Below, one piece after another: positions 25,217 to 36,919 of a stretch of DNA of 64,000 nt. Every line of letters starts with the position of its first letter. Within the stretch, counting starts at the first letter, position 1. The notes beneath the pieces are model-generated. The model worked only from the letters and a program-made list of their open reading frames with translations, was not told the origin of the DNA and made no database searches. Location: assembly GCF_954871325.1 (NCBI RefSeq), contig NC_088779.1, forward strand, positions 6,078,846 through 6,142,845, given 5' to 3'. This DNA is from Gordionus sp. m RMFG-2023 (Eukaryota > Nematomorpha > Gordioida > Chordodea > Parachordodidae). The translations under genes and the position numbers were made by a program.

Positions 25217-25816
25217 TAAAAATAAAATAAAATAAAATAAAATAAAATAAAATAAAATAAAATAAAATAAAATAAATAAAAATAAAATAAAATAAAATAA
25301 AATAAAATAAAATAAAATAAAATAAAAATAAATAAAATAAAATAAAATAAAATAAAATAAAATAAAATAAAATAAAATAAAATAAAATAAAATAAAAATA
25401 AAATAAAATAAAATAAAATAAAATAAAATAAAATAAAATAAAATAAAATAAAATAAAATAAAATAAAATAAAATAAAATAAAATAAAATAAAAAAAATAA
25501 AATAAAATAAAATAAAATAAAATAAAATAAAATAAAATAAAATAAAATAAAATAAATAAAATAAAATAAAATAAAATAAAATAAAATAAAATAAAATAAA
25601 ATAAAATAAATAAAATAAAATAAAATAAAATAAAATAAAATAAAATAAAATAAAATAAAATAAAATAAAATAAAATAAAATAAAATAAAATAAAATAAAA
25701 TAAAATAAAATAAAATAAAATAAAATAAAATAAAATAAAATAAAATAAAATAAAATAAAATAAAATAAAATAAAATAAAATAAAATAAAATAAAATAAAA
25801 TAAAATAAAATAAAAA
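25217..25816. repeat. (AAAAT)n microsatellite array, about 600 bp
   Basis: Long tandem array of the AAAAT pentamer with rare slips (AAAT, AAAAAT). It is preceded by degenerate A/T sequence from about 25150 and ends just before a run of 10 N. The true length in the genome is uncertain because the assembly breaks here. Confidence 0.95.
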
Positions 25817-25822
25817 GATTAT

Positions 25823-25832
25823 NNNNNNNNNN
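25823..25832. other. Assembly gap (10 N)
   Basis: Ten ambiguous bases directly after the pentamer array, so a scaffold join of unknown real size. Distances spanning it should not be trusted. Confidence 0.98.
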
Positions 25833-25874
25833 GAATATTAAAAAAATTTTGAGAATTTGATTTATTCTAATTTT

Positions 25875-26300
25875 TGTTCGTGGTAATATCTATGGAATTG
25901 TAATCATTCTAAAATGCATTATAATTTAATCAGGAATTTAGTAGTGGCGATTCGCTTACACTAATCCGTCTCTTTCCTTATATTTGCTACAAATGTGAAA
26001 CTCGAGTGATTTATATCAGAGGCCACCCGCCATATTTTGTAATCCCTTTACAAAGAAATTTTAAAAAGAAAAGAAAGTCGGTTCCTTAAAAGATACTTTA
26101 CTTGCTTTGGCATAGATTTGCTTTTTATTGTCAACTGCCAGAAAAAATACCATACTGGACCTGGTTATTTTATAATCAAGATCCTTTGAAAGAAAAACAA
26201 ATTCTTAATATTTTACATGTATTAATCTTCTTGCATCATCCAATAAAAATAAAATTAAGAATATTTTGCAACGTTACCTACATGCATTCCTACCTATAAT
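25875..26300 (-). pseudogene. Minus-strand coding remnant, copy B of a duplicated pair
   Basis: Direct-orientation duplicate of 22510-22850. The minus frame reads EFVFLSKDLDYKITRSSM then VFFLAVDNKKQIYAKASK, continuing SFKEPTFF. The 65-codon + strand frame over it is the antisense shadow. The copy lies just beyond the assembly gap. It contains stops, and the product is unknown. Confidence 0.5.
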
Positions 26301-26780
26301 CCCTTGAACAAACCTTGGTTCTCATGCCCTAACCTTTTGAGTAGGATATAGGATCTAAGCTAAGACCTGTTCCATATAAGGGCCAACCTGCATCAGAGAA
26401 TGTCTCTGAATTTAGTCATAAGTAATATCTCATCTTTAAATTATCATAAAATAAGACCCCATAAATGGGAATCTTAATTGGAACAAGTTTTAGATTTCTA
26501 AGCTCAGTGGATACAATATATAATAAATTTACAAAGTATAAATTTATTTGAGAAATATTCATATATAAAAAACTTTAAAAACAAAATTATACAATTATTA
26601 AAACAATATCATAAAGGCATAGACCCATAGAGGAATTTGCAGTTAGATTTGCATGTTTCCAGGGATAAAAATTTTCTAATTTAATTGAATAATCATTTTG
26701 ATGATTTCTAAACAGTTTATAATAAAGATATTAAATATATTTATTTGTCTGATAATTATTTATTCCTTTTTATTTAAATA
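26300..26780. other. AT-rich stretch without recognised gene
   Basis: No feature recognised. Confidence 0.4.
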
Positions 26781-26785
26781 AACAG

Positions 26786-26794
26786 CTGTAAAGG
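26786..26794 (+). CDS. Possible microexon, 9 nt, phase 1-1
   Basis: It lies between TTTAAATAAACAG and GTAAATATATTT. Only CTGTAAAGG (peptide VK). The acceptor and donor contexts are exactly those of the family, and 9 nt keeps the frame. The shortness lowers confidence. Confidence 0.4.
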
Positions 26795-26799
26795 GTAAA

Positions 26800-27985
26800 T
26801 ATATTTCCATCTATATATCTTTATGACGAGTATCAATATCATAGCAGTGTAAACCTCCTACCCAATAAGATATCGTTTTAACAACCCATATCCATTTTCT
26901 ACCATTTAAACTATTTACAAGCTCTTTTAACTTAATTTTATAAAGTATAAATCGTAATGTTTAAATGAATGAGGACTCTCAAAGATCATCACGGATTTTA
27001 AGAGGAATACCTACATTATTAGATTAATTGCTAAAGGAAGTTAATATCATGTTTTATTTCTGTTAATGAGGAATCTTTTAAAAACGCGCTTTAAGCGTTT
27101 CTCTTATTTATTTAAATCAATCAATATTTATTACTAAAGTTTTTTTTTAAAAATTGCTTTATAAAAGTAGATAAAGTAGGTATCAATCGATAACTAATTA
27201 AAAGATTTATCTAATTATGATCATCTTTTTCCTCATAATAACCTAGGAGTTAGGAATATATATCAAAACAAAATATTGAGATTGGTATTAAATAAAAATT
27301 AATAGAAATATCTTGACTGATATAATACTATCCGCTTACTTGGTCTTATTGAGTTAGACTTCTTATGAAGTAGGGGGTTAAAAAAGGATTTGAGTATCAA
27401 AAACGATAATTATGAAAATATTTTTATTATAGTAATAATTACCACTCTAAGTGTGTTGGTCTAGATCTTGGGAAGGGGATATTTTAACTTTTTGCAACAT
27501 AAATATTCAATATGGGCCTTAAAGGAAAGTTTATATGATTGCAATTATATTATTTATATTTGATTTTAATGGGTTGAACTTGGCATGTGGTAGGGTGGTG
27601 GTGAGGGGCAATCTAAACAATTGATATGTGTAACCAATAAAAGGTAATTAAAATATTTGTTATCTATAATCTTAAATATGAACTTAGGTGCGTCTATCTT
27701 GACGGTCAGATTCATTTTTATAACATAAACATTTATAGAGCATCAAATGAAAGCTAATAATAAATTCTTTAGAAAATAATATTACTCACTTGTCTTGAGG
27801 GGTGGTAAAACATAAAAATTTGATATATATCAAAAGATAGTTAAAATATTATTTGGCTATAATGTTAATTATCTTAACGGGTATATTGGTAAAAAATCTT
27901 AAGTGTATTTTAAGATAAATATGGAAAGATTTCACAGATATTTTATTACACTGGTCAAATTAATATTTGTTTACATTGCAACGTA
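26800..27985. other. AT-rich intron-like stretch
   Basis: No gene or repeat recognised. Confidence 0.4.
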
Positions 27986-27988
27986 CAA

Positions 27989-28073
27989 ATCCATTTTGGT
28001 TTGAGTGGCCCTATCTCTACAAATGTAACCGGTTACACTTTAGTGATAGGTGCCACTCAAAACCAAAATGGAT
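27989..28073. mobile_element. 85-bp nested palindrome, tiny MITE-like
   Basis: Arms 27989-28015 (ATCCATTTTGGTTTGAGTGG...) and 28045-28073 are inverted copies with one or two indels. The loop itself holds a perfect 14-bp palindrome, TGTAACCGGTTACA, at 28024-28037. Such a small nested palindrome fits a MITE reduced to its ends. Confidence 0.65.
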
Positions 28074-28300
28074 TCGTTCTTAAAGTCGTGTAAGGAGCCA
28101 ATTTCATAATGGCACTTCTGGCTCCAGGTCTCTATTTTGAGCAACCCTTCAGCATTGCACAAAATCTTCAACAACAAAATCAATTTGACCACATATATGC
28201 ATAATTAATTCTTTCACACTATGCCAGGATGTCCGTGATAAATGACTGACAAAAGTTGTTTAGTTTGTTTTTGATAATAATTCTGTCATTATAGTATAAC

Positions 28301-28497
28301 CAGTGTTGTTAAAAAGTTCTATTTGGCTAAATTTTAAAAAAGGCCCTATTAAGATTATAATTAAATAAAATTATGTAAGCCTAAAGATTTTGTTCATAGC
28401 TGGTAGATATGTCTATGCCTTCATAACATTATTTTAGCTAAAATCTTAATCGGGTCGTTTTAATAAATCAACCCAAACAGGGCCTTCTAATAACACT
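28301..28497. mobile_element. Diverged member of the GTGTTG MITE family
   Basis: It starts CAGTGTTGTTAAA and ends TAACACTT. It keeps the internal AGATTTTGTTCATAG block of 7046-7263 and 61007-61225 but with many changes, so an older insertion. It abuts the inverted duplication that follows. Confidence 0.7.
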
Positions 28498-28504
28498 TCT
28501 TCTT

Positions 28505-29025
28505 TTGAATGCAATTCTATTTTACGAGAGAAATAAATTTCTTGCCGAGGTAACTGCTTGCATATGTGATAAACTATGGGGCTGGACTTATATTGGCAAT
28601 ACCATCTTTCTCCACTGCTTATAATTACTCATGTCTCACGATAGGAATTCTATTAGATTAATTTATAACTGGTCTCCTATGTTTGAATTCGATTAATTTC
28701 AAGTTTATTCGTCATTACTGTTCACTACCTCAAATCAGAAGAATTGAGCACCTGCATCATGTAGTTTGACACTTTCGGGTCTATAAATAGGATTAGTCGC
28801 CCACCTCATAAAGGCGTTCTGATCGTAGTAGCCGAGTTGTTCCTCCGACAAATATATCGATGGAATATCTGGATCCTAGCCGACAGCTTCCCGATCACTT
28901 TAGTATGCCTAAACTGTGTTTATCGACCTAAAAAACCTGGCCGTGCGGCTATTTGGGGATTGGTTATCTAACACTCGACAAATTTAAGCAAAATTGATGA
29001 TTTATCTGGTTATTATTAATGCGCC
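28505..29025 (+). repeat. Left arm of a 0.5-kb inverted duplication
   Basis: It aligns over most of its length with the reverse complement of 29290-29860. Landmarks: GTGATAAACTATGGGGCTGGACTTATATTGGC, within positions 28565-28600; AAATAGGATTAG; TTCTGATCGTAG; CTGGCCGTGCGG (28935). Coding-like patches such as DLKNLAVRLFGDWL and IYLVIIN appear here and, inverted, in the other arm. GC is above local background. Confidence 0.8.
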
Positions 29026-29289
29026 AAGAAATCACGACAGGAATATTAGCTGACTAGGGATTTATTGTATCTTCTTTTGATAATATATTTTTAGCTTTAT
29101 TCAGTAATCCATTTTTCCTTGAAAGACCTAGACCAATCGTTTTATTACTTCTCGTAAATAATTTAAGTGATCAAATTATTTTTTCAGAAAAATAATTACG
29201 TCGATTAAAAAAAACACTAACTAAAAGAATTCCTTTTAACAGGCTTTGTATAAAGCATAGAAATTTTATAGGTGCCCTGGTCAACACAG

Positions 29290-29860
29290 TAGAATTCTTA
29301 AGTATTAATAATAACCAAATAAATCATAGACTTTTGCTTAAATTTATTGATTGTTAGATAAAAATCCCCACATATCCGCACGGCCAGATTTTTTAACGAT
29401 ATACACTGTTGGCATAGCTAAAGTAATCGGAGTTGTTGCAGGATCCATTTATTTGATGATATATTTGTCGTTTGTCACAACTCGGAATCTACGATCAGAA
29501 CTCCTTTTGAGGTATAGCTAATCCTATTTTTATGTGGAGTAACTAACTTGTTGAAGTCTGATTTCTTCTGATTTATTTTTAAAAATTTGAGAGAATCTTG
29601 ATTTAATCGTATTAAATAGAGGATTCCTATTGTGAGAGATGCGATATATATTAATCTGAACGATGTTATTAAGTTTATTAGCAGGGGAAAAATGGTTAGC
29701 CAATATAAGTCCAGCCCATAGTTTATCACGTTGCAAGCAGTACCTAGTGTTGATTTCTATTTTTAGCCGCAAGCAATTTATTGTCATCGCAATAGTAGCA
29801 GTGTTATTAAATGAAAGGCAAAGGCCCTCATCCTTATATAGAATCATCAGTATAACTTGC
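29290..29860 (-). repeat. Right arm of the inverted duplication, coding-like on minus strand
   Basis: The minus strand carries an 84-codon open frame (29475-29729) with two hydrophobic segments: LDLYWLTIFPLLINLI, then IYIASLTIGILYLIRL. SLKNLAVRICGDF follows after a stop. The left arm encodes the same patches. The family is not recognised. The two arms (spacer about 265 bp) may be a foldback element's ends or two head-to-head copies of a decayed gene. Confidence 0.6.
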
Positions 29861-29869
29861 GTTTTGTAA

Positions 29870-31310
29870 TTTGCTATATGATTAGCCTTGCTATATATCA
29901 GATGACATTTGTTGTGGAATGGTTCATAAATTGGTTTTTATTTATTTGAATATAATTATTTACTATATGTAATTTTACTATTATAACTATTGTTACTATT
30001 GATTTTGTTACAATTATAATAATTATTATTCAAACATGTGTTTTTAGAATATTAAGGCGGTGTAGAATTTTTCATTTTTTCACTTTCACCTGTGTTTATA
30101 TTTCCACAAAAGAATAGATTTGAATAGTATCTTCAAATGAAATATTATCGTTTGAACATTTCAACCGAAGGTATTTATCCAACTGAGTTAAACACTCCTT
30201 AAAACAAAATTATCTTTTAAAAGTAGTCAACAGGGGTTTTAAAATTACAGAGTGAAATAATACATTGCAATTTTATTGAAAAATTAATAATCGTTTCCCC
30301 ACCTCTTTTAAGCTTATAAAAAATATTCTTATGTAGAAATATTCGATATATCTTTAAAAAACTACCAGACTATTTAATAAAGTTATGTAATCGATGTTTT
30401 CTAACTTATCAAAATACTGACAGTTATTTATACTTATTAGATTATACGGGAACAATTTAAGCTAAGATAAGATTTTACTTATTTAGTATCAAAAATATAT
30501 TTTATTTTAAAAATGAGTTCAAATTTATAAACATAAGTCGTTATTATTAACCTTAAATTTACAAAATTTTCTGGATTTGAAAATTTTTTCAATGAAATCC
30601 TATCTATAATGAAACTTTGTCGGGATGTTTTTGTTTCTTCGCTTTTCTTAACATGTCATATATGTTGAAGTAATCTATTTCGCAGAGGAATCGTTCTGAT
30701 CTATGATAAGAATAAAATTTTGGATAGAATTCCAAACTTTTCAAAATATTTTAAATAGGTCGGATCAATTTTTTGAATTATTTTAATGAGGACAGGAAGC
30801 GAAAAATTGATACAATGTAAGGCTTTACTCAGAAAATATTTTGCTAATGGGTAGTTGTAATATCTGAATTAATATGATTAATTTTTTAAATATTCTGAAA
30901 TTATATAAATAGCTCGAGAGATGAGGAATAGGGGTGAGCTTGTATTTTTAATCAAGCATTGTTTTATTAAATTTATATTTGTTGAATATTAAAAATTATT
31001 TTATACAAATCGATTGCAAATATAATTCTGATTTCCGTTCCTTTACTTTTAAAAACATTCTTGTTTGAATAAACATGACCTCAATAAAGGAGTTTGATTG
31101 TTTCTATATGTCATTAATAAAGAAATTTTATGGGTTTTTCCAATAAATTTAGATTTAAATCCTATTTTTATAATAACTATAATGTATTATAATATTTCTT
31201 ACTTTTGGTAAACTTAGAGAAAGAGTAGCAATATTAATAAAGCAATAACTGGAATCGAAATTTCACCTTTTCTTAATTTGATTTATAATGTTCACTTATA
31301 ATTTCTTAAT
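29870..31310. other. AT-rich intron-like stretch
   Basis: No gene or repeat recognised. Confidence 0.4.
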
Positions 31311-31316
31311 CAACAG

Positions 31317-31337
31317 ATATATTGGGTGACAAAATTG
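31317..31337 (+). CDS. Candidate microexon, 21 nt, phase 1-1
   Basis: It lies between TTCTTAATCAACAG and GTAAATTTATATTG. Peptide ILGDKI. A textbook member of the set. Confidence 0.65.
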
Positions 31338-31339
31338 GT

Positions 31340-32820
31340 AAATTTATATTGTATATATATACACACTTGTGGTTGGGAATCAAATTTTTTGGTCGGGCTA
31401 CTTGACAACAATACAAAAGAAATTCTTACCCTCCATACCTAATAAAACCAAAAATAGGGCATTTGGCAAAATGCATTCCCTTTAAGCTTAGATATCTTTA
31501 AATATATGTGAATTAAGAAGCATCATTAAATTTCTTTATATGACTTAATGATAAGCCTTAAATGTATAATTCTAAATATTAATAAAACATTTTAAATATT
31601 AAAAACCAGAAATAGAATATCATAAATAGTAAACAAGAAATAGAAAATTAGAAATAAAACGAGAAATGATCATAAAATCAAATTGGCATTTTTTTTCTCA
31701 AATTTTTTCTATATTTAATTATTATAGCATTAATTAATAAATATGCATCTAAGTGGGGCTAGTAAAATATAAGAGATATGATATTTACATTATTGGTCAA
31801 TTCTAAAAATTCTAATAAATATTTTACATATCATTTATTGTATTGTATTGTAAAAGGTTTTATTGAATTATTTTATGTATTTTAAGGGAAAAGTTAAAAG
31901 CAGCAACTCAGAACAACATCATTCTTGTGTTTCTGTTCTTTTCTAGTTCCGGATAAAAATGTAATCGGTTTCAGGTGTTGGAATACGTCCCTAGAAAAAT
32001 AACTAACTTAAAATATTTTTTAAATTAATAAATTTTATTCACTAATTTTCTATAACCATATCAATTATTACATAGAAGTAATAAGATAAATATATTTTAT
32101 TTTCCAAATTTTTTTTCTTTCTTAATTTAAAAATTATTAATAATAATATAATCTTAAATCCAATAATTGACAAATGAATATAAATTTTTAAAAAATTATT
32201 CTAATTTATCCATTTCATATTTACGATTTTAATAGATTTTTGAAACGTCTGGTCTTTTCCAGGAAGGTTCTTGAATATACCTTTTCATTTTCCTTCCTGA
32301 ATATACTTAAATTTCCCTTGGAATTTTCTATACCATGTATTTAGTTAAAAGATTTTTTTTACTAATTTAAATAAACATATATGCCGTGATAGCCTAAGAA
32401 ATTTCATTAGATAATTAACCCGATTAAACATAAACAATTAGCGAAAAAAGTAGAAGTATCTGCTTTAAAAAAACTTATTTCAATCAGGATCATATTTCTT
32501 CAACATCCATGTTTCACGAGGAATAAAAATGTTGAGAGTTAGATATCAATTACAATATAGGATAGATGGTTTCAAAAATTTCTCGATAAATTTAATATTA
32601 ATTGTATGCGAATTTATTAAACAATTTAAAAATATTCAGCAAATACTCGATATAAAAATATTCAAGTATTGACGATTTTAAAATATTCTTGGACCCTAAA
32701 AACATGATGAATTTTTTACGACTGAATTTAGGGCTTTGCCAGCAAAGATAATTAAGAAAAACATAATTCAATCCAATCCAATTATTATAAAGCTTATTAG
32801 AGTTTTTTAAAACTATACTG
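31340..32820. other. AT-rich intron-like stretch
   Basis: No gene recognised. The 77-codon minus frame at 32598-32831 runs into the transposon end and has no motif. Confidence 0.4.
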
Positions 32821-35213
32821 GTGAATTCCATATCAAATCAACCAAGGTTTCAACCCGACCCCTTTCAATTTTTCTTAAATTTTGCATACTGGTAGTATAT
32901 ACTATAACTAAGAAAAAAATGAAATTTTACCTCCCAAAAAGGTTTACCCGCTAAGATATGGGCGTTTAAAGCGCGGAAAAATGGTACATTTTTGACAAAA
33001 AGTGCCTCATTTATTTTCAAATATCTCAAGAAATAATTAAGTTAGAAAAATAATTTAAATTTTATTATGTAGCTTAATAATAGTTCTTTAATATGACATA
33101 AAAATAAATATGATATAAATTTGATGAATGTCCAAAACCGGATGTATAAAACCGGAAATGGCCATAGAAAAAAAAAGGTATTTTTTTTTTTCGAAATTTT
33201 TTTTCTGTAGATAGATATAACACTGCTTTATATTTGTGCCAAATCCTAGCCTGGGATGAAAAAGGGTCTAGGAGTTATGACTCTTTATATGGCTTAAATT
33301 GATCAAAAATATCTTCATTTAATGAATACTTATGAAATAATGTTTTTTTAAAAATTCTGTCTAAATGATAGGCCCTAACTTTTTTTTATTTTTAATTGTT
33401 AACATATTGTGACTAAAATTACTTGACAAAATAATTCTAAACCAATTTATAACTTTATTTTTCTGAAATGCATAATTACATATAATATAATAATTCATAA
33501 TTATGTTTACAATATATCATATATTAAATTATCTAAAGAATTGGAATAAATTTTGACTTTAATTTTATTTTCGTCAAGGGGAATATAAGCATGGTATTTT
33601 TGTGTTCCCGGAATTCTTTTTGCTCTCAAAAATCTGCTTTCTAGATGATTTTCCATATTATTGTATTCATTATTGCTTACAAAAATGTAATTTACTCCAT
33701 GTATATTATTTGTTGCAAAGTCGAATAAATCCATTGGTGTCAAAATATGGTTTTGATATGGCCGTTGCAAACTAGGCTAACCGTTTTGTAATACCTCCTA
33801 AACTGTCGCACGGACTTTTTCCATGAGCTGTAGCAAAAAAATGCCACTCGGCCTTTATACCAAAATCACATTCATGATTATAGAGATTTATGAAATTTTT
33901 TTTATTTTTATATTGGGTTACGGCCCCATCAGAAAAATAATAAATTTTGGTCAATGTATCAAATCTTTCTTTTAAAAATAAGATCATTTTAGTTTGAAAT
34001 AAATAAAAGGCACAGGCATTGTGCTTTAAACAATCTGATATCACCACTAAACTTATATGTTTTATAGTGTTGTCCTGACGATAATAAATGATAAAAGGGT
34101 GAATAGTGGACTGATTATTTGTCCAATGAAATCCCTGTGCATGGTCTTGCACTATAAATGCATAATTTTCCGAAAAGTCGGCAATAACTAAGTATTCGCC
34201 AACATTTAAATTAGATTTTAAATTGTTTTGAAATAATGATTGTCTGATGCTATAAATGAATGTGGAATCAAATTGTCTAATTTCTCAATTAAATAATCTA
34301 GGAATTCATCAGCTGATTTTGTCAGCGTTTCGAGCGTAGTTCTATCAACTGCCAACCATTGTTAAAATGATATATAATCTATTGAATTCGTATCAAATAA
34401 TATAATAAGTCTTTCTTTTATTTGGGATGATCCAGGACAAAATTTACATTTATTGAAGTAACATCCAGGCTGGGCAGGATTGCAAAGACTTTGTGCAATA
34501 CAATGTTTATAATCGTTTATTGGAGGATAATATAATGATCATTATTGTTTGTAAGTTGTTTTAATTTTCCAAGTTATAAATTGGTTTAGAATTATTTTGT
34601 CAAGTAATTTTAGTCACAATATGTTAACAATTAAAAATAAAAAAAAGTTAGGGCCTATCATTTAGACAGAATTTTTAAAAAAACATTATTTCATAAGTAT
34701 TCATTATATGAAGATATTTTTGATCAATTTAAGCCATATAAAGAGTCATAACTCCTAGACCCTTTTTCATCCCAGGCTAGGATTTGGCACAAATATAAAG
34801 CAGTGTTATATCTATCTACAGAAAAAAAATTTCGAAAAAAAAAATACCTTTTTTTTTCTATGGCCATTTCCGGTTTTATACATCCGGTTTTGGACATTCA
34901 TCAAATTTATATCATATTTATTTTTATGTCATATTAAAGAACTATTATTAAGCTACATAATAAAATTTAAATTATTTTTCTAACTTAATTATTTCTTGAG
35001 ATATTTGAAAATAAATGAGGCACTTTTTGTCAAAAATGTACCATTTTTCCGCGCTTTAAACGCCCATATCTTAGCGGGTAAACCTTTTTGGGAGGTAAAA
35101 TTTCATTTTTTTCTTAGTTATAGTATATACTACCATTATGCAAAATTTAAGAAAAATTGAAGCGGGTCGGGTTGAGAATCGACTTTTTTTGGTTGATTTG
35201 ATATGGAATTCAC
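32821..35213 (-). mobile_element. DNA transposon with about 635-bp terminal inverted repeats
   Basis: The left TIR 32821-33453 and right TIR 34573-35213 are nearly identical inverted copies, beginning GTGAATTCCATATCAAATCA. They contain TTTAAGCCATATAAAGAGTC-like and GCGCGGAAAAATGGTACA blocks. The small number of differences between arms suggests a fairly recent insertion. The 1.1-kb interior encodes one minus-strand protein. Flanks read ACTATACTG and TCATATATA, so no target duplication is certain. Superfamily undetermined. Confidence 0.9.
33507..34560 (-). pseudogene. Transposase-like protein of the long-TIR transposon
   Basis: Minus-strand order: Cys-rich start (GCYFNKCKFCPG), QWLAVDRTTLETLTKSADEF, then NLNVGEYLVIADFSENYAF (candidate first Asp). 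Next come VISDCLKHNACAF, IYYFSDGAVTQYKNKKNF (candidate second Asp), AEWHFFATAHGKSPCDSLGG (candidate third acidic site) and a tail with RIPGTQKYHAYIPL. From memory, proteins with the AEWHFFATSHGK / CDGIGG block are common but uncharacterised in spider and cnidarian genomes. The D...D...D spacing and TIR setting suggest a DDE-type transposase, which is inference. Frame changes occur near 33771, near 34155-34200 and probably near 34375, so this copy is not functional. Confidence 0.75.
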
Positions 35214-36321
35214 TCATATATATTATTTTAAATTTCAAAATTTCGATCAAAACAGTGATATAATGCTTGGTCAAGTTTTATATCAATAAAGGCTGTAGAA
35301 AGGGACTAAGTGCCAATTCAAGAAAAGGCTCATTTTATGCAATCATTTTAATTTTAAAGAAAACTCATAATGACACAGAAGCGAATTTTAACAAATTTGC
35401 TATTTAGTACCGAGATACTGTATTTTTAGATGGAGGACCAGCAATCCATCCATGTGAATATACAGAATTCATTATTAATTTATGTAAATAAGTGCAATAT
35501 TTTTTTAATTAACTTCCTATGATATATTTTCCATTATAAATTAGCAAGATTGTAAAACATATACAACCTTGAGAATTCCTTATTGTTACTTTTGAAAATA
35601 TAGACAGTGTTATTTCCTAAATTTAAAACACAAAATTGAGAACAAAATAAATAACTAACTAACAATGATTACATGCTGAGCTTATGCATTTTGAAACAGT
35701 CAACATCCGATTTTATAAATTTCTTTTACAAAAAACAATGTCAATTCCATCACATTCTTCATTTCGCAAAAATCAACATTTTAAATTTATAAAATAAAGT
35801 TCAAATGTAATTTTGATTCGCGATTTTTATGAAAAATTATTCTCTCATAGGACCACGTTTCAGAGATACCACTGGAATAATAACCAAACTAATCTATCTT
35901 GGTTGATAATTTGCTATTTCCATTTATTATTTTTTTATTGTAGCTTTTATTTTCAATTTTGATTCCGATTTTTATTTCACCTTAAATTCACTTTTACAAT
36001 TACTTTCTATCGTTCAAATAATTTACATTAACTTTTTTTTTGTTTAAAATGAACCTACGTGTTTATATATATGATAATTATTACATAGAACAAATTTATA
36101 AAATAAATAGTTGGAGATAAAATTTGGCAATATTTTTTAGAAATTAATAAAGAAATAATAAATGTAGTTTTATAACTTATCAAAATGAATAGAATAAAAG
36201 AATTAATTTAATAATCTTAACTAAAATTATCCTTAAAACCAACATGAATGTCGGAAATTCGATATCCAGCGACCTTAGAGTCAAAATATATTCCTTAATC
36301 AATCATTTTATTAGTGGAATT
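35214..36321. other. AT-rich stretch without recognised gene
   Basis: Nothing convincing. An AATATACAG...GTAAATAAG pair near 35451-35480 mimics a microexon but is discussed among rejected items. Confidence 0.4.
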
Positions 36322-36909
36322 CAGCGTCTACATGGCAGGATTTTCACTGGATGCAAACCCCCTCAAAAACCTTTGCCTACCCCCCCTTAAAAAAACGCCT
36401 CCTTTGGCGGCCGTGTCACTTTTCTTATTATTTTCACTTATTTATTTATTGATACTCTTTTCAAAGAATTTATAAAGGATCACTGAATGAATCTATTTCT
36501 ACTCAACAACTATCTATATTTTGTGAATATAAAGAATTTATTTTTAGATAATAAATTCAATTAAAACCTCTCATTATTTACAATGAATTAATTATTATGG
36601 CATTATGAGCTTGCTAATTTTATCTAAACCTTTTAAATTACATTTAAAAGGATAGTTTATTTGGAAAACAATGTGTATGATTGTGTGCAATATATAGGGG
36701 TGGTCGATGAATTGTATTATAATAATACTATAATAAAAGTATAATTTTTACAGCAATAAATTTTGTCCTATTTCATCCCAAAATTTAATAGATACCCCCC
36801 TCCTTAATTTATCCAACCCCCATTAAAGCAGCTTATCCCCTACCCCCTCAAAAAAATAGGGATGCAAACCTGTTCCCCTACCCCCCCCCCCCCGCTCATG
36901 TAGACGCTG
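36322..36909. mobile_element. hAT-type MITE with perfect 8-bp target duplication
   Basis: Ends CAGCGTCTACATG and CATGTAGACGCTG are exact 13-bp inverted repeats. The element is flanked on both sides by GTGGAATT (36314-36321 and 36910-36917). The 588-bp interior has no coding capacity, but C-rich subterminal repeats (GGATGCAAACC followed by CCCCTACCCCC-like runs) occur near both ends. Eight-bp duplication and a CAG start are hAT hallmarks. Confidence 0.9.
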
Positions 36910-36919
36910 GTGGAATTAC

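Noticed and set aside
26102-26299. 65-codon + frame
   Set aside because: Antisense of the duplicated minus-strand coding remnant, which shows protein-level conservation.
35451-35480. TATACAG + 18 nt + GTAAATAAG, resembling a microexon
   Set aside because: The upstream context is not pyrimidine-rich, no paralogue was found, and the donor runs straight into TAAG. A chance match is likely.
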